This document shows positions 9,769-20,659 of a stretch of 64,000 nt of DNA, one piece after another. The stretch comes from Mycolicibacterium sp. CBMA 234 (GTDB lineage: Bacteria > Actinomycetota > Actinomycetes > Mycobacteriales > Mycobacteriaceae). Both the position numbers and the translations under genes were made by a program. Positions within the stretch are counted from its first letter, which is position 1. The number at the start of each line of letters is the position of its first letter. A model generated the notes under the pieces. The model saw nothing but the letters and a program-made list of their open reading frames with translations. It made no database searches and was not told the origin of the DNA. The DNA lies in contig NZ_MPKW01000012.1 in assembly GCF_009729415.1 (NCBI RefSeq), positions 75,472-139,471 of the forward strand, given 5' to 3'.

Positions 9769-9798
9769 CGTTTCACCAAAGCACAGCGGCGGCCGTCT

Positions 9799-9817
9799 GG
9801 CAGGACGATTTCCTGCC
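9799..9817. promoter_or_regulatory. Perfect inverted repeat in the ephA/ftsH divergent region
   Basis: GGCAGGA at 9799-9805 and TCCTGCC at 9811-9817 form a perfect 7-bp dyad with a 5-nt centre. It lies 30 bp upstream of ephA and about 95 bp upstream of ftsH. A second, smaller dyad (GGATAG at 9836-9841, CTATCC at 9856-9861) follows. Either could be an operator; no regulator can be named. Confidence 0.35.
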
Positions 9818-9912
9818 GGGAACTGCCGTTCGTTTGGATAGCGGTAACCTGTGAACTATCCCGCATCTGTGTCTCGGAAGGACCTGGCCGACGAGTAGCT
9901 GTCGGCCGAAAT

Positions 9913-12165
9913 ATGTCGATGAAGCGAAAAAACGTCATCCGCACCCTGACCGTCGTGGCGGTCGTGTTGCTGCTGGGTTGGTCTTTCTTTTATTTCAGTG
10001 ATGACACCCGTGGTTATCACCAGGTCGATACGTCAGTGGCGATCGCTCAGATCAACGCAGGCAACGTCACCGGCGCCCAGATCGATGACCGGGAGCAGCA
10101 GGTCCGGCTGGACCTGAAGAGCGTCACCCCGGACACCGACAACAGCAACAAGATCATCACGTCGTTCCCGACGGGCTACGCGGTCCCGCTGTTCGACGCG
10201 CTGAACGGCAAGAACGTCAAGACCAAGACAGTCGTCAACCAGGGCAGCATCCTCAGCTCGCTGCTGATCTATCTGCTGCCGTTGTTGCTGCTCGTGGGCC
10301 TGTTCTTCATGTTCTCCCGCATGCAGTCCGGCGGCCGCATGGGCTTCGGCTTCGGTAAGTCCAAAGCCAAGATGCTCGGCAAAGACATGCCGAAGACGAC
10401 GTTCGCCGACGTCGCGGGTGTCGACGAGGCGGTCGAAGAGCTCTACGAGATCAAGGACTTCCTGCAGAACCCGAGCCGCTACCAGGCCCTCGGCGCCAAG
10501 ATCCCCAAGGGCGTGCTGCTGTACGGCCCGCCCGGAACGGGTAAGACGCTGCTGGCCCGTGCTGTCGCCGGTGAGGCCGGGGTGCCGTTCTTCACCATCT
10601 CGGGCTCGGACTTCGTCGAGATGTTCGTCGGCGTCGGTGCCTCCCGCGTGCGTGACCTGTTCGAGCAGGCCAAGCAGAACAGCCCGTGCATCATCTTCGT
10701 CGACGAGATCGACGCTGTCGGCCGTCAGCGTGGTGCCGGCCTGGGCGGCGGGCACGACGAGCGCGAGCAGACGCTGAACCAGCTGCTGGTCGAGATGGAC
10801 GGCTTCGGCGACCGCCAGGGCGTCATCCTGATCGCCGCCACCAACCGGCCCGACATCCTGGACCCGGCGCTGCTGCGTCCCGGCCGGTTCGACCGTCAGA
10901 TCCCGGTGTCCTCGCCCGACCTGGCCGGCCGTAAGGCTGTGCTGCGGGTGCACTCGGCCGGCAAGCCCATCGCCCCCGATGCGGACCTGGACGGCCTGGC
11001 CAAGCGAACCGTCGGCATGTCCGGCGCCGACCTGGCCAACGTCATCAACGAGGCTGCCCTGCTGACCGCCCGCGAGAACGCCACGGTGATCACCGGGCCG
11101 GCTCTGGAAGAGGCCGTCGACCGGGTCGTCGGCGGTCCGCGCCGCAAGGGCCGGATCATCAGCGAGCTGGAAAAGAAGATCACCGCCTACCACGAAGCCG
11201 GGCACACCCTGGCCGGCTGGGCCATGCCACACCTGGACCCGGTGTACAAGGTGACGATCCTCGCCCGCGGTCGTACCGGTGGCCACGCTGTCGCGGTCCC
11301 CGAGGACGACAAGGGCATGCAGACCCGCTCCGAGCTGGTCGCGCGTCTGGTGATGGCGATCGGTGGCCGGGCCGCGGAGGAACTGATCTTCCGCGAGCCG
11401 ACCACCGGCGCGGTGTCCGACATCGAGAACGCCACCAAGATCGCCCGCGCCATGGTCACTGAGTTCGGCATGAGCGCCAAGCTGGGCGCGGTCCGTTACG
11501 GCACCGAACACGGCGACCCGTTCCTGGGCCGCACCATGGGTACCCAGGCCGACTACAGCCACGAGGTCGCCAGGGACATCGACGACGAGGTCCGCAAGCT
11601 CATCGAGGCTGCGCACACCGAAGCGTGGGATGTGCTCACCCAGTACCGCGACGTTCTCGACACTCTGGCCGGCGAGCTGCTGGAGAAGGAGACGCTGCAC
11701 CGCGCCGATCTGAAGATCATCCTGGCCGACGTGCAGAAGCGTCCGCGGCTGACGATGTTCGACGACTTCGGGGGCCGGATTCCGTCGGACCAGCCGCCGA
11801 TCAAGACGCCCGGCGAGCTGGCCATCGAGCGCGGCGAGCCGTGGCCGCCGCCTGCCGAGGAGCCGGCGTTCAAGGCTGCCATCGCCGCTGCCAACCATGC
11901 CGCAGGCGGCGTGAACGGCACCAACGGCGTGCACGGCGGGCCCAACGGGCAGCCGCAGCAGCATGGCCAGACCCAGCCGAACTACGGAGCGCCCGCAGGC
12001 TGGCAGGCCCCCGGTTGGCCGCCGCAGGGACCGCCGCAGCACGGTCACGCCCCGCAGGGCCAGTGGTACCCGCAGCAGGGCTGGGGTCAGCCCGGTCCGC
12101 CGCCCGGCTACCAGCCCTACCCCCAGCAGCCGGGGCAGCCGAACGACGAACAGGCGGATAGATGA
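9913..12165 (+). CDS. ftsH: ATP-dependent zinc metalloprotease FtsH
   Basis: Membrane-anchored AAA+ protease that degrades misassembled membrane proteins and some regulators. Two membrane segments (about 8-28 and 112-132) flank an extracytoplasmic domain. The ATPase domain follows with Walker A GPPGTGKT, Walker B IIFVDEID and the second region of homology, then the zinc site HEAGH. The last ~100 residues are a Pro/Gly/Gln-rich low-complexity tail typical of mycobacterial FtsH. ATG is at 9913; a second ATG at 9919 (MKRKNVIRT) is equally possible. The stop overlaps folE (ATGA), coupling it to the folate operon. Confidence 0.97.
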   Translation: MSMKRKNVIRTLTVVAVVLLLGWSFFYFSDDTRGYHQVDTSVAIAQINAGNVTGAQIDDREQQVRLDLKSVTPDTDNSNKIITSFPTGYAVPLFDALNGKNVKTKTVVNQGSILSSLLIYLLPLLLLVGLFFMFSRMQSGGRMGFGFGKSKAKMLGKDMPKTTFADVAGVDEAVEELYEIKDFLQNPSRYQALGAKIPKGVLLYGPPGTGKTLLARAVAGEAGVPFFTISGSDFVEMFVGVGASRVRDLFEQAKQNSPCIIFVDEIDAVGRQRGAGLGGGHDEREQTLNQLLVEMDGFGDRQGVILIAATNRPDILDPALLRPGRFDRQIPVSSPDLAGRKAVLRVHSAGKPIAPDADLDGLAKRTVGMSGADLANVINEAALLTARENATVITGPALEEAVDRVVGGPRRKGRIISELEKKITAYHEAGHTLAGWAMPHLDPVYKVTILARGRTGGHAVAVPEDDKGMQTRSELVARLVMAIGGRAAEELIFREPTTGAVSDIENATKIARAMVTEFGMSAKLGAVRYGTEHGDPFLGRTMGTQADYSHEVARDIDDEVRKLIEAAHTEAWDVLTQYRDVLDTLAGELLEKETLHRADLKIILADVQKRPRLTMFDDFGGRIPSDQPPIKTPGELAIERGEPWPPPAEEPAFKAAIAAANHAAGGVNGTNGVHGGPNGQPQQHGQTQPNYGAPAGWQAPGWPPQGPPQHGHAPQGQWYPQQGWGQPGPPPGYQPYPQQPGQPNDEQADR

Positions 12166-12770
12166 CGCGGTCGCAGATCCATTCGGCCACGTTCACCGTC
12201 CCGAAGTTCGATCACGATCGAGCCGAGGCCGCCGTACGTGAACTGCTGATCGCGGTTGGTGAGGACCCGGACCGCGACGGGCTGCAGGAGACCCCGGCAC
12301 GCGTTGCTCGCGCCTTCGAGGAGATTTTCGGCGGGCTGTACACCGACCCCGATGCGGTGCTGAACACCACCTTCGACGAGGGCCACGACGAACTGGTGCT
12401 GGTCAAGGACATCCCGATGTATTCGACCTGCGAGCACCACCTGGTGTCGTTCCACGGCGTCGCGCACGTGGGCTACATCCCGGGTGAGGACGGCCGGGTC
12501 ACCGGGCTGTCCAAGATCGCCCGGCTGGTCGACCTGTACGCCAAGCGGCCGCAAGTGCAGGAGCGCTTGACTGGACAGATCGCCGACGCCCTGATGCGCA
12601 AGCTCGATCCGCGGGGCGCCATCGTGGTGATCGAGGCCGAACACTTGTGCATGGCCATGCGCGGGGTGCGCAAGCCCGGCGCCGTCACCACCACGTCCGC
12701 GGTGCGTGGCCAGTTCAAGACCTGCGCATCGTCGCGAGCCGAGGCGCTGGATCTGATCCTGCGGAAGTGA
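12162..12770 (+). CDS. folE: GTP cyclohydrolase I
   Basis: First enzyme of folate synthesis: GTP to 7,8-dihydroneopterin triphosphate plus formate. The zinc/active-site segment [12 protein letters not shown] and [16 protein letters not shown] near the C-terminus are diagnostic; length is 202 residues. It starts inside the ftsH stop (ATGA), and its own stop overlaps the folP GTG (GTGA), so all three are translationally coupled. Confidence 0.97.
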   Translation: MTRSQIHSATFTVPKFDHDRAEAAVRELLIAVGEDPDRDGLQETPARVARAFEEIFGGLYTDPDAVLNTTFDEGHDELVLVKDIPMYSTCEHHLVSFHGVAHVGYIPGEDGRVTGLSKIARLVDLYAKRPQVQERLTGQIADALMRKLDPRGAIVVIEAEHLCMAMRGVRKPGAVTTTSAVRGQFKTCASSRAEALDLILRK

Positions 12771-13615
12771 ATCCCGTCGCTCCGCTCGCCCAGGCCGTGA
12801 GTCCACTGCGCACGCAGGTGATGGGCGTCGTCAACGTCACTGCAGACTCGTTCTCTGACGGCGGATGCTTCCTGGACCACAAGCGTGCGATCGAACATGG
12901 GCTGGCGCTGGCGTCCCAGGGGGCGCAGATCATCGATGTCGGCGGGGAATCCACCCGGCCCGGTGCGGCCAGGCTGGACCCGCAGGTCGAACGGGGCCGC
13001 GTGCTCCCAGTGATCAAAGAGCTTGTCGCCCACGGTATTACCGTCAGTGTCGACACCATGCACGCCGACGTCGCCGAGGCCGCCCTGGAGCACGGGGCGC
13101 ACATCGTCAACGACGTCTCGGGTGGCCGCGTCGACCCGAAGATGGCGCCGCTGCTGGCTGAAGCGAAGGTGCCGTGGGTGCTGATGCATTGGCGGGAAGT
13201 CGACGCCGACCATCCGCACCAGATTCCCGACTACCGCGACGTGGTGGCCGATGTGCGGTCGGAACTACTCGCCGCAGTCGACGACGCTGTCGCTGCCGGG
13301 GTGGAGCTGGGGAACCTGATCATCGATCCAGGTCTGGGTTTCGCCAAGTCTGCACAACACAATTGGGCCCTGCTGCGGGCCCTGCCGGAACTGGTCGCCG
13401 GCGGCATCCCGGTGTTGGTCGGGGCGTCGCGAAAGCGATTCCTCGGCACCCTGCTGGCCGATGCTGACGGCACGCCGCGACCGCCCGACGGCCGCGAGAC
13501 GGCGACCGCGGTGATCTCGGCTCTGGCCGCGCAACACGGTGCGTGGGGCGTTCGAGTACATGATGTGCAAGCCTCAGTGGACGCGTTGAAAGTAGTGGAG
13601 GCCTGGCGCACGTGA
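12767..13615 (+). CDS. folP: Dihydropteroate synthase
   Basis: Condenses 6-hydroxymethyl-dihydropterin pyrophosphate with p-aminobenzoate; it is the sulfonamide target. A TIM barrel starting [16 protein letters not shown], with the pterin site [11 protein letters not shown] and the loop [10 protein letters not shown], identifies it. The GTG at 12767 (GTGA with folE) gives 282 residues, with a somewhat longer N-terminus than FolP1 of M. tuberculosis; a later start is possible. Upstream open frame inside folE was rejected. Confidence 0.95.
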   Translation: MNPVAPLAQAVSPLRTQVMGVVNVTADSFSDGGCFLDHKRAIEHGLALASQGAQIIDVGGESTRPGAARLDPQVERGRVLPVIKELVAHGITVSVDTMHADVAEAALEHGAHIVNDVSGGRVDPKMAPLLAEAKVPWVLMHWREVDADHPHQIPDYRDVVADVRSELLAAVDDAVAAGVELGNLIIDPGLGFAKSAQHNWALLRALPELVAGGIPVLVGASRKRFLGTLLADADGTPRPPDGRETATAVISALAAQHGAWGVRVHDVQASVDALKVVEAWRT

Positions 13616-13636
13616 GGAGCAAAAGGGTGCTGCAGC

Positions 13637-14023
13637 ATGGCTGATCGAATCGAGTTGCGCGGCTTGACCGTTCGCGGTAACCACGGGGTCTTCGACCACG
13701 AGCGCCGGGACGGGCAGGACTTCGTCGTCGACATCACCGTGTGGATCGACCTGGCTGCCGCCGCAGTCAGTGACGAGCTGGCCGACACCCTCGACTACGG
13801 CGAACTGGCGCAGCAGGCGGCGAAGATCATCGCCGGGCCGCCACGCAATCTGATCGAGACGGTGTCGGCCGAGATCGCCGACTCGGTGATGGCCGACCAG
13901 CGCGTACATGCCGTCGAGGTGGTGCTGCACAAGCCGAGTGCGCCGATCCCGTTGTCTTTCAAGGACGTTGCGGTGGTGGCGCGGCGGTCGAGGCGGGGCG
14001 GCCATGCTGGAGAACGTGGATGA
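13637..14023 (+). CDS. folB: Dihydroneopterin aldolase
   Basis: Converts 7,8-dihydroneopterin to 6-hydroxymethyl-7,8-dihydropterin and glycolaldehyde. The 128-residue protein has the family start [20 protein letters not shown] and the conserved DTLDYGEL and [15 protein letters not shown] segments. It lies 21 nt after folP and overlaps folK (ATGA). Confidence 0.95.
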   Translation: MADRIELRGLTVRGNHGVFDHERRDGQDFVVDITVWIDLAAAAVSDELADTLDYGELAQQAAKIIAGPPRNLIETVSAEIADSVMADQRVHAVEVVLHKPSAPIPLSFKDVAVVARRSRRGGHAGERG

Positions 14024-14544
14024 CCTCCGCGGTGCTGTCCATCGGCTCCAACCTCGGTGACCGACTCAGTCAGCTGCAGTCGGTGGTCACTGGCCTCGGT
14101 GGTGCGGTCCGCGCGATATCGCCGGTCTACGAGACCGACGCCTGGGGTGGCGTCGAGCAGGGGCCGTTCCTGAATGCGGTGTTGCTCGTCGACGATGCCG
14201 ATCTGGACGGCCCGGGCTGGCTGCGACGTGCCCACGAATTCGAGAACGCGGCGGACCGGGTCCGCGAACAGCGTTGGGGCCCACGCACTCTCGACGTCGA
14301 CATCGTCAGCTGTCACGACAACGGCGCCGAACTGCGCTCCGATGACCCGACTTTGACCCTGCCCCACCCGCTGGCCCATCAGCGGGCGTTTGTGCTGGTG
14401 CCGTGGCTGGCCGCCGACCGCGACGCGACCCTGACCGTCGACGGGCGGCCATTTCCGGTCACCGAGCTGCTGGCGGCGCTGGACGCCGGGGAGCGCGGCC
14501 TGCTTGCTGCTGTCCGTCGCACCGACCTCGTGCTGGTGCCCTGA
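14020..14544 (+). CDS. folK: 6-hydroxymethyl-7,8-dihydropterin pyrophosphokinase (HPPK)
   Basis: Transfers pyrophosphate from ATP to hydroxymethyl-dihydropterin, making the FolP substrate. The signatures [10 protein letters not shown], the [11 protein letters not shown]g/ATP site and [15 protein letters not shown] are all present in 174 residues. Start overlaps folB; the stop shares one base with the next ATG (TGATG). Confidence 0.96.
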   Translation: MTSAVLSIGSNLGDRLSQLQSVVTGLGGAVRAISPVYETDAWGGVEQGPFLNAVLLVDDADLDGPGWLRRAHEFENAADRVREQRWGPRTLDVDIVSCHDNGAELRSDDPTLTLPHPLAHQRAFVLVPWLAADRDATLTVDGRPFPVTELLAALDAGERGLLAAVRRTDLVLVP

Positions 14545-15017
14545 TGGGGCCCACCCGCAAGCGGGACCTCGCGATCGGCACGGTGGTGGCCACCGTCGTC
14601 GCGTATGGATTGGTGATCCTGTTGTATCACTGGTTCCCGCCGATCACGGTGTGGACGGGGTTGTCGCTGTTGCTGTTTGCCGCCGCTGAAGTGGGGTGGG
14701 CGTTCTACGTGCGCGCCAAGATCCGTGCCGGTGACATCGGAGTCGGCGGCGGCCGGATCCACCCGTTGGCCGTGGCGCGGTCGTTGGTGGTGGCCAAGGC
14801 GTCGGCCTGGGTGGGTGCGCTGGTTCTGGGTTGGTGGCTCGGCGTGCTGGTCTACGTGGTCCGACGGCAGTGGCGCGCGGATGCCGCGGCTGATACCCCG
14901 GGCTCGGTGGTTGCCGCGGTCAGTGCGCTGGCCTTGGTGGCGGCGGCGGTGTGGTTGCAGCATTGCTGTCGGGCTCCGCTGGAGCCGCCGGAGAAGCCTG
15001 ACGGCGCAACCGAATAG
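14544..15017 (+). CDS. DUF3180 membrane protein (Rv3605c family)
   Basis: Small integral membrane protein of 157 residues with four predicted hydrophobic segments (about 12-32, 37-55, 80-102 and 122-142). It matches the actinobacterial DUF3180 family found directly after folK. No enzymatic motif is visible. It is translationally coupled to folK; the conserved position suggests a link to folate genes, but the function is unknown. Confidence 0.85.
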   Translation: MGPTRKRDLAIGTVVATVVAYGLVILLYHWFPPITVWTGLSLLLFAAAEVGWAFYVRAKIRAGDIGVGGGRIHPLAVARSLVVAKASAWVGALVLGWWLGVLVYVVRRQWRADAAADTPGSVVAAVSALALVAAAVWLQHCCRAPLEPPEKPDGATE

Positions 15018-15095
15018 GTAACGATCCGACCGGGATGTGGGGAATCGCCGCATCGGTCGACCTGCGATGGGAACGCAGAACGGTACAGTCAGCGC

Positions 15096-16154
15096 ATGAT
15101 CGATCCGACCCGAGCGGCGCGCGGCAAGCGTGCAAACCGCAGGCCGGGTTGGTTGCTGCTGACGGCTTTGTTGGTGCTGGCCATCGTCGCCAGTTCCGCG
15201 CTGGTGTTCACCGACCAGGTCGAGTTGCTGAAACTCGCTGTGGTGATTGCCTTGTGGGCCGCAGTGGCGGCGGCCTTCGCGTCGTTCGTCTACCGGCGCC
15301 AGGCTGATCTCGACCAGGCTCGGGCCCGGGATCTCAAGCTCGTCTACGACCTGCAGCTGGACCGCGAGATTTCCGCGCGTCGCGAGTACGAGCTGTCCCT
15401 GGAATCGCACCTGCGCCGGGAGCTGGCATCTGAGCTACGCGCCCAGTCGGCCGACGAGGTCGGTGCACTGCGCGCTGAGTTGGCGGCGCTGCGCGCCAAC
15501 TTGGAGTTCTACTTCGACACCGATCTGGCGCACCGTCCCGCGCTGGAGACCGATCGCACCGGGCAGGCCGTGCCGGTGGGCCGCGTGCTCGCCAGCCGCA
15601 TCGACACCGAGGATCGGCCGGACCTTTCGTCGGAGCCGAACACCGAAGAGAGCCCCATCATCGACGTGGCCGCCGAGCCGCATCCGACTGCGGACCCCTG
15701 GGCGCCGCCGCCCCCGCCGCCCGTACAGCCGCCGTTCGGCGGGGCGCATCGTCGTCCTGGCCAACCGGCGAACTCCGACTGGCAGCCGGCGCCCGCCGAA
15801 GGCCAGTGGATCCCGGCCGGCCAGCCGGGCAGCAATTGGGCCGACCGGGGCCCTGCGCCGACGACGACCATTCCGGTCGTCCCGCCGGCGCCCGTCCCGC
15901 CCCCTGCGCGGGAACCCGCACCCGCACCCGGACCGATTCCCGAGCCGGTCCAGGAACCCCGTCGAGGCCGTCACGGAGCGCCCGCGGAGCCGGATCAGCC
16001 AGAGACTCGCGTCACACCCGGCCGCCGGCGTCGTGTCGAGGTCGAGGAAGAACCTGCAGGTCAGCACGTTGGCGGGCAGCCGGCGGCCGAACTTCTGGCG
16101 CGGCTGCAGGCAAATACCACCGGCGGCGGCCGTCGACGGCGCCGCGAGGACTGA
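15096..16154 (+). CDS. Membrane protein with coiled-coil and proline-rich tail (DUF6779, Rv3604c-like)
   Basis: A 352-residue mycobacterial protein. After a basic N-terminus come two close membrane segments (about 20-40 and 45-65), then a charged, probably coiled-coil region (LVYDLQLDREISARREYELS through ELAALRANLEF). A long Pro/Ala-rich low-complexity C-terminus ends in an Arg cluster (GGGRRRRRED). The layout suggests a membrane-tethered scaffold. It sits between the folate and pantothenate genes as in M. tuberculosis. Confidence 0.82.
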   Translation: MIDPTRAARGKRANRRPGWLLLTALLVLAIVASSALVFTDQVELLKLAVVIALWAAVAAAFASFVYRRQADLDQARARDLKLVYDLQLDREISARREYELSLESHLRRELASELRAQSADEVGALRAELAALRANLEFYFDTDLAHRPALETDRTGQAVPVGRVLASRIDTEDRPDLSSEPNTEESPIIDVAAEPHPTADPWAPPPPPPVQPPFGGAHRRPGQPANSDWQPAPAEGQWIPAGQPGSNWADRGPAPTTTIPVVPPAPVPPPAREPAPAPGPIPEPVQEPRRGRHGAPAEPDQPETRVTPGRRRRVEVEEEPAGQHVGGQPAAELLARLQANTTGGGRRRRRED

Positions 16155-16233
16155 GCTACGCTCTGCGTTGACCGTCCGGTACCTGCGGAGCAGGACTGGA
16201 ACGACTAAAACCACCATTTGTGAGGACGCTGCA

Positions 16234-17160
16234 ATGAAGCAGCTCGACGGACTGCGTCCGGCCCGGCTCACTGTCGGAATCATCTCCGCGGGGCGGGTCG
16301 GCAGCGCACTAGGAATTGCGCTGGAGCGCGCCGACCACGTCGTCGTCGCGTGCAGCGCCATCTCTCAGGCCTCGCGCCAGCGCGCCGAGCGTCGGCTGCC
16401 CGACACCCAAATCCTGCCGGCGCACGACGTCGCCGCGAAAGCGGAACTGCTGCTGCTGGCCGTCCCGGACGCCGAACTGGCGTCCGTCGTAGCGGGGCTG
16501 GCGACCACCGGATCCGTGCGCCCCGGCACCATCGTCGTGCACACCTCCGGCGCCAACGGCATTGCGGTACTCGCCCCGTTGACCGAGCGGGGCTGTATTC
16601 CGCTGGCCATCCACCCGGCCATGACCTTCACCGGTGCGGACGAAGATGTGAGCCGTCTGTCCGAATGCTGCTTCGGCATCACCGCGGCCGACGACATCGG
16701 CTACGCCATCGCGCAGTCCCTGGTCCTGGAGATCGGCGGCGAACCGTTCCGGGTTCGCGAGGACGCCCGCACGCTTTATCACGCGGCGTTGGCGCACGCC
16801 GGCAACCACGTCACCACCGTCGTACTCGACGCCGTCGAAGCTTTGCGCGGTGCACTGACCGGGCAGGAACTGCTCGGCCAGGAACTGGTCAGCAGTGACC
16901 CCGCCGGCATCGCCGAGCGCATCCTTGCGCCCTTGGCTCGCGCGTCCCTGGAGAACGCGCTGCAGCGCGGGCAAAGTGCACTGACGGGTCCGGTGGCGCG
17001 CGGCGACGGCGCCGCGGTGGCCGCCCACCTGCACGCCCTGAACGAGGCGAATCCTGAACTGGCGCAGGCATATCGGGCCATCTCGCTGCGCACCGCACAA
17101 CGCGCCCACGCACCCGCTGAAGTATTCGCCGTATTGACCGACTCAGGGAGAACGCAGTGA
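16234..17160 (+). CDS. Rossmann-like and DUF2520 domain protein (Rv3603c-like)
   Basis: A 308-residue protein with an N-terminal NAD(P)-binding Rossmann fold ([20 protein letters not shown]) and a C-terminal DUF2520 helical domain, an architecture resembling ketopantoate and pyrroline-carboxylate reductases. The ATG at 16234 was chosen; the open frame runs far upstream through the previous gene without homology. Its stop overlaps the panC GTG (GTGA). Position directly before panC-panD makes a pantothenate-related dehydrogenase role plausible, but this is inference. Confidence 0.85.
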   Translation: MKQLDGLRPARLTVGIISAGRVGSALGIALERADHVVVACSAISQASRQRAERRLPDTQILPAHDVAAKAELLLLAVPDAELASVVAGLATTGSVRPGTIVVHTSGANGIAVLAPLTERGCIPLAIHPAMTFTGADEDVSRLSECCFGITAADDIGYAIAQSLVLEIGGEPFRVREDARTLYHAALAHAGNHVTTVVLDAVEALRGALTGQELLGQELVSSDPAGIAERILAPLARASLENALQRGQSALTGPVARGDGAAVAAHLHALNEANPELAQAYRAISLRTAQRAHAPAEVFAVLTDSGRTQ

Positions 17161-18125
17161 CCGATCGTAGGCCGCCGAAGTTCACCGCCGGTGAGCTGAA
17201 CCTGTACACGAATCCGACTGACGTGTCGGACGTGTCACGGGTGCTGCGTGCCACCGGCCGGCGGGTGATGCTGGTGCCGACCATGGGGGCGCTGCACGAC
17301 GGCCACCTGGAGCTCGTGCGTGCCGCCAAGAAGGTGCCCGGCGCGGTCGTAGTGGTGTCGATCTTCGTCAACCCCTTGCAGTTTGGCGCGGGGGAGGACC
17401 TGAACGCCTACCCGCGCACCCTGGACGCCGACGTCGAGCAGCTCCGTGCCGAGGATGTCGACATCGTCTTCGCGCCGAACGCCGCCGACATGTATCCGAA
17501 CGGCCAGCGCACCATGGTGATGCCCGGGCCGCTCGGTGCTGAACTCGAGGGCGGCTCCCGCCCGACGCACTTCGCCGGGATGCTGACCGTGGTGCTCAAG
17601 CTGCTGCAGATCGTCCGCCCGGACCACGCGTTCTTCGGCGAAAAGGATTACCAGCAGCTGGTTTTGGTGCGCCAGATGGTCGACGACTTCGATCTTGACG
17701 TGCGGATTCAGTCCGTGCCCATCGTGCGCGAAAACGACGGTCTGGCCATGTCGTCGCGCAACCGGTTTCTGGACGATGAACAGCGCGAGCAGGCCGGGGC
17801 GTTGTCCGCGGCACTGCTGGCCGGCAAGTACTCCGCGCCGCACGGCGCGGCCGCCGCACTCGATGCGGCCCGGGCCGTCCTCGATGAGGTACCGGCCATC
17901 GACGTCGACTATCTGGAGGTCCGGGACCCCTGGCTGGGGCCGGCACCGGCGTCGGGTCCGGCCCGCATGCTGGTCGTCGGCCGGCTCGGCGCCACCAGAT
18001 TGTTGGACAACATCGCCATCGACATCGGCGCATCCGCAGGGATCGACGGCCACCCCAATGTGGGGTCTGCCGTAGGCCATGACGGAGTCAACGCCGGTAA
18101 TAACGAATTACCTTGGAGGAATTGA
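17157..18125 (+). CDS. panC: Pantothenate synthetase (pantoate-beta-alanine ligase)
   Basis: Joins pantoate and beta-alanine using ATP. It has the HIGH-type motif [10 protein letters not shown], the FVNPLQFG pocket and the KMSKS-like [10 protein letters not shown], over 322 residues. It starts at a GTG overlapping the previous stop (GTGA) and ends overlapping panD by one base (TGATG). The product of panD, beta-alanine, is its substrate, so the tight coupling makes metabolic sense. Confidence 0.96.
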   Translation: MTDRRPPKFTAGELNLYTNPTDVSDVSRVLRATGRRVMLVPTMGALHDGHLELVRAAKKVPGAVVVVSIFVNPLQFGAGEDLNAYPRTLDADVEQLRAEDVDIVFAPNAADMYPNGQRTMVMPGPLGAELEGGSRPTHFAGMLTVVLKLLQIVRPDHAFFGEKDYQQLVLVRQMVDDFDLDVRIQSVPIVRENDGLAMSSRNRFLDDEQREQAGALSAALLAGKYSAPHGAAAALDAARAVLDEVPAIDVDYLEVRDPWLGPAPASGPARMLVVGRLGATRLLDNIAIDIGASAGIDGHPNVGSAVGHDGVNAGNNELPWRN

Positions 18126-18532
18126 TGTTTCGCACCATGTTGAAGTCCAAGATTCACCGGGCGACGGTGACACAGGCAGATCTGCATTACGTCGGTTCGG
18201 TCACCATCGACGCCGATCTGATGGACGCCGCCGACATCCTCGAGGGTGAGCAGGTGACCATCGTCGACATCGACAACGGCAACCGGCTGGTCACCTACGC
18301 GATCACCGGCGAACGCGGCACCGGCATCATCGGAATCAACGGTGCCGCAGCGCATCTCATCCACCCCGGCGACCTGGTGATCCTGATCGCCTACGGCTCC
18401 ATGGACGACGCCGAAGCCCGCGCATACCAGCCGAACGTGATCTTCGTCGACGCGCAGAACCGGCAGATCGACTTCTCGCACGACGCCGCGCACATACCGG
18501 ACGGTGTCGACGGCCTGCTGTCACCGCGGTAA
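18125..18532 (+). CDS. panD: Aspartate 1-decarboxylase proenzyme
   Basis: Pyruvoyl enzyme making beta-alanine from aspartate. The 135-residue proenzyme has the self-cleavage site Gly24-Ser25 within HYVGSVTID, plus the conserved start [20 protein letters not shown]. The ribosome site ACCTTGGAGGAATTG is strong, with GGAGG about 5 nt before the ATG at 18125. The C-terminal tail past residue ~120 is where pyrazinoic-acid resistance changes map in M. tuberculosis. Confidence 0.97.
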   Translation: MFRTMLKSKIHRATVTQADLHYVGSVTIDADLMDAADILEGEQVTIVDIDNGNRLVTYAITGERGTGIIGINGAAAHLIHPGDLVILIAYGSMDDAEARAYQPNVIFVDAQNRQIDFSHDAAHIPDGVDGLLSPR

Positions 18533-18537
18533 CGCCG

Positions 18538-19347
18538 GTGCTGCTGGCCATCGATGTCCGCAACACCCACACCATCGTCGGGTTGATCTCCGGGGCCGGA
18601 GATCACGCAAAGGTGGTGCAGAACTGGCGGATTCGCACCGAATCGGAAGTGACGGCCGACGAACTCGCGCTGACCATCGACGGCTTGATCGGTGATGACG
18701 CCGAAAGTCTGGTCGGGGCAACGGGTTTGTCCACGGTGCCGTCGGTGCTGCACGAAATCCGCGTGATGCTCGAGCAGTACTGGCCGAAGGTGCCGCATGT
18801 GCTGATCGAGCCGGGCGTCCGTACCGGCATCCCGCTGCTGGTCGACAACCCCAAAGAAGTCGGTGCCGACCGGATCGTCAATTGCCTTGCGGCGTATCAC
18901 AAATACCGGACGGCGGCCATCGTCGTCGACTTCGGTTCGTCGATCTGCGTCGACGTCGTCTCGGCCAAAGGCGAGTTCCTCGGCGGCGCCATCGCGCCCG
19001 GTGTCCAGGTGTCCTCTGATGCTGCCGCCGCGCGCTCCGCGGCGCTGCGTCGCGTCGAACTGACCCGGCCCCGCTCGGTGGTCGGCAAGAACACCGTCGA
19101 GTGCATGCAGGCCGGCGCGGTGTTCGGCTTCGCCGCCCTGGTGGACGGTCTGGTCAACCGGGTGCGCGAGGACGTCGAGGGATTCGACGGCCACAACGTC
19201 ACCGTCGTGGCCACTGGACACACCGCACAACTGGTGCTGCCCGATCTGCGGACCGTGCAGCACTACGACAAGCACCTCACCCTGGACGGCCTGCGCTTGG
19301 TGTTCGAACGCAACCAGGCCAACTCCCGCCGCAACGGCGGCCGCTAG
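18538..19347 (+). CDS. coaX: Type III pantothenate kinase
   Basis: First step from pantothenate to coenzyme A, of the ASKHA-fold CoaX type. The start [16 protein letters not shown] (phosphate motif), the [12 protein letters not shown] segment and [11 protein letters not shown] are characteristic; length is 269 residues. It begins with GTG 5 nt after panD and ends the ftsH-fol-pan-coaX run. Confidence 0.94.
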   Translation: MLLAIDVRNTHTIVGLISGAGDHAKVVQNWRIRTESEVTADELALTIDGLIGDDAESLVGATGLSTVPSVLHEIRVMLEQYWPKVPHVLIEPGVRTGIPLLVDNPKEVGADRIVNCLAAYHKYRTAAIVVDFGSSICVDVVSAKGEFLGGAIAPGVQVSSDAAAARSAALRRVELTRPRSVVGKNTVECMQAGAVFGFAALVDGLVNRVREDVEGFDGHNVTVVATGHTAQLVLPDLRTVQHYDKHLTLDGLRLVFERNQANSRRNGGR

Positions 19348-19384
19348 CTCCGAAGAGTGTCGCCCGCTCCGAAGAGAGTCGCTC
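19347..19384. repeat. 19-bp tandem repeat after coaX
   Basis: Two 19-bp copies (19347-19365 and 19366-19384) share the core GCTCCGAAGAG and differ at a few bases. A degenerate third copy continues into the 3' end of the convergent gene. The array fills the whole 40-bp gap between the two stop codons. Confidence 0.75.
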
Positions 19385-19387
19385 GCT

Positions 19388-20644
19388 TCAGAAGAAAGTG
19401 CGGACCAGCTCGACCACGCGGTGATCGGCGTCGAGCACGGGGATCAGCTGCCACTTGTCGAACACCGTGCACGGGTGCGAAACGCCGAACTCCAGCCAGT
19501 CGCCGACCTCGATGCTCTGATCCTCCGGGGCCAGCCGCAGGTAGGCGTGCTGGTCGTTGAGCTTTTCGACGCGGCTGTCCGGCCGCCCGTACGGCACGGG
19601 CAGGTCCTGGTCGAACGACACGTCCCGCCGGCCCATACCCACGATGGCGAGGTCGGGCTCGGGCCGCGACAGCACCTGCGCCCAGACGCTCAGCGCGGGT
19701 TCCAGGTGCCCGTCATCGCTGCGGCCCAGTGGCGTCGTCCGCGCGTAGAGACCGTCATCGTGCGTCAGATAGCAGCCGCTGCGCAGCACGGTGTGTACCG
19801 ACATGTCGTCGGGCCAGTCGGTCAGCACGTCGGCGACCAGGTCGAAGTAGGTGCTGCCGCCGGCCGTCACCAGAATCTCGTCGGTCTCGAACAGCGGGCG
19901 CAGCCGGAGCACCGTGTCGCGCATCGTGTTGAGGTATGCGGTCACTGCTGCCACCCCCGACTCGCTGATCTCGTGCCCTGTCGCGGCTTCATAGCCGGCC
20001 ACACCGATCAGCCGCAGCCGATCCGACGCCACGACCGCGTGCGCTACCGCGTCCACGGTGTCGGCGTCCCGGCAGCCAGTACGGCCGCCCTGCTGGCCGA
20101 CCTCGATGCAGACGTCCACCTGGCGCCGCCGGCCCGTCAGCGCGGACGTCATCAGTGCGGCACCGCGCACCGAGTCCACCCAGCAGGTCAGCTCGAAATC
20201 GGGGTTGGCGTCCAGCTCGGCCGCCAGCCACCGTAGCGCGGCGACGTCGACCAGTTCGTTGGCCAGGATGATCCGGCGAACCCCGAAGGCCCGGAAGACG
20301 CGGACCTGGCTGATGGTGGCTGCGGTGACCGCCACGGCTCCCGCGCCGAGCTGGCGGGCCAGCAGCTGGGGAGCCATGTGGGTCTTGCCGTGCGGCGCGA
20401 GCTGCACGCCGCGGCGCCGGCACCAGCGCGCCATGGTGACCATGTTGTGTACCAGCGGCTGCGTACGCAGCGTGCACACCGGTGATACGGCGCCCTCGTC
20501 GAACAGACTCGGCCGTCGACGGCACACCTGGGCGGGGGTCTGACCCCACCACGAGGAGGGCAGCCCCTTGTATTTCCAGTCGATCGGTTCGTGGTCCAGC
20601 GCGTCGACGGTGGCCTGCTCCAAACTGGTTGCCATGGCCTTCAT
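19388..20644 (-). CDS. PLP-dependent alanine-racemase-fold enzyme (D-threonine aldolase / D-serine dehydratase-like)
   Basis: A 418-residue protein of the DSD1/D-threonine-aldolase family: an N-terminal alanine-racemase TIM barrel with the PLP lysine in LAPHGKTHM and a C-terminal domain whose [10 protein letters not shown] segment is typical of the metal-binding part. Likely substrates are D-amino or beta-hydroxy amino acids; the exact one cannot be read. Starts at 20644 or at the internal ATG at 20635 are both possible. The gene is divergent from lysS with only 15 bp between starts. Confidence 0.82.
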   Translation of the reverse strand: MKAMATSLEQATVDALDHEPIDWKYKGLPSSWWGQTPAQVCRRRPSLFDEGAVSPVCTLRTQPLVHNMVTMARWCRRRGVQLAPHGKTHMAPQLLARQLGAGAVAVTAATISQVRVFRAFGVRRIILANELVDVAALRWLAAELDANPDFELTCWVDSVRGAALMTSALTGRRRQVDVCIEVGQQGGRTGCRDADTVDAVAHAVVASDRLRLIGVAGYEAATGHEISESGVAAVTAYLNTMRDTVLRLRPLFETDEILVTAGGSTYFDLVADVLTDWPDDMSVHTVLRSGCYLTHDDGLYARTTPLGRSDDGHLEPALSVWAQVLSRPEPDLAIVGMGRRDVSFDQDLPVPYGRPDSRVEKLNDQHAYLRLAPEDQSIEVGDWLEFGVSHPCTVFDKWQLIPVLDADHRVVELVRTFF

Positions 20645-20659
20645 TTAAGCTGGCACTTC

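Noticed and set aside
10033..12048. 671-residue open frame antisense to ftsH
   Set aside because: Same codon-bias shadow; no recognisable domain, and ftsH on the other strand is certain.
15247..16233. N-terminal extension of the DUF2520 protein
   Set aside because: Out-of-frame reading of the preceding membrane protein gene; the Rossmann fold begins just after 16234.
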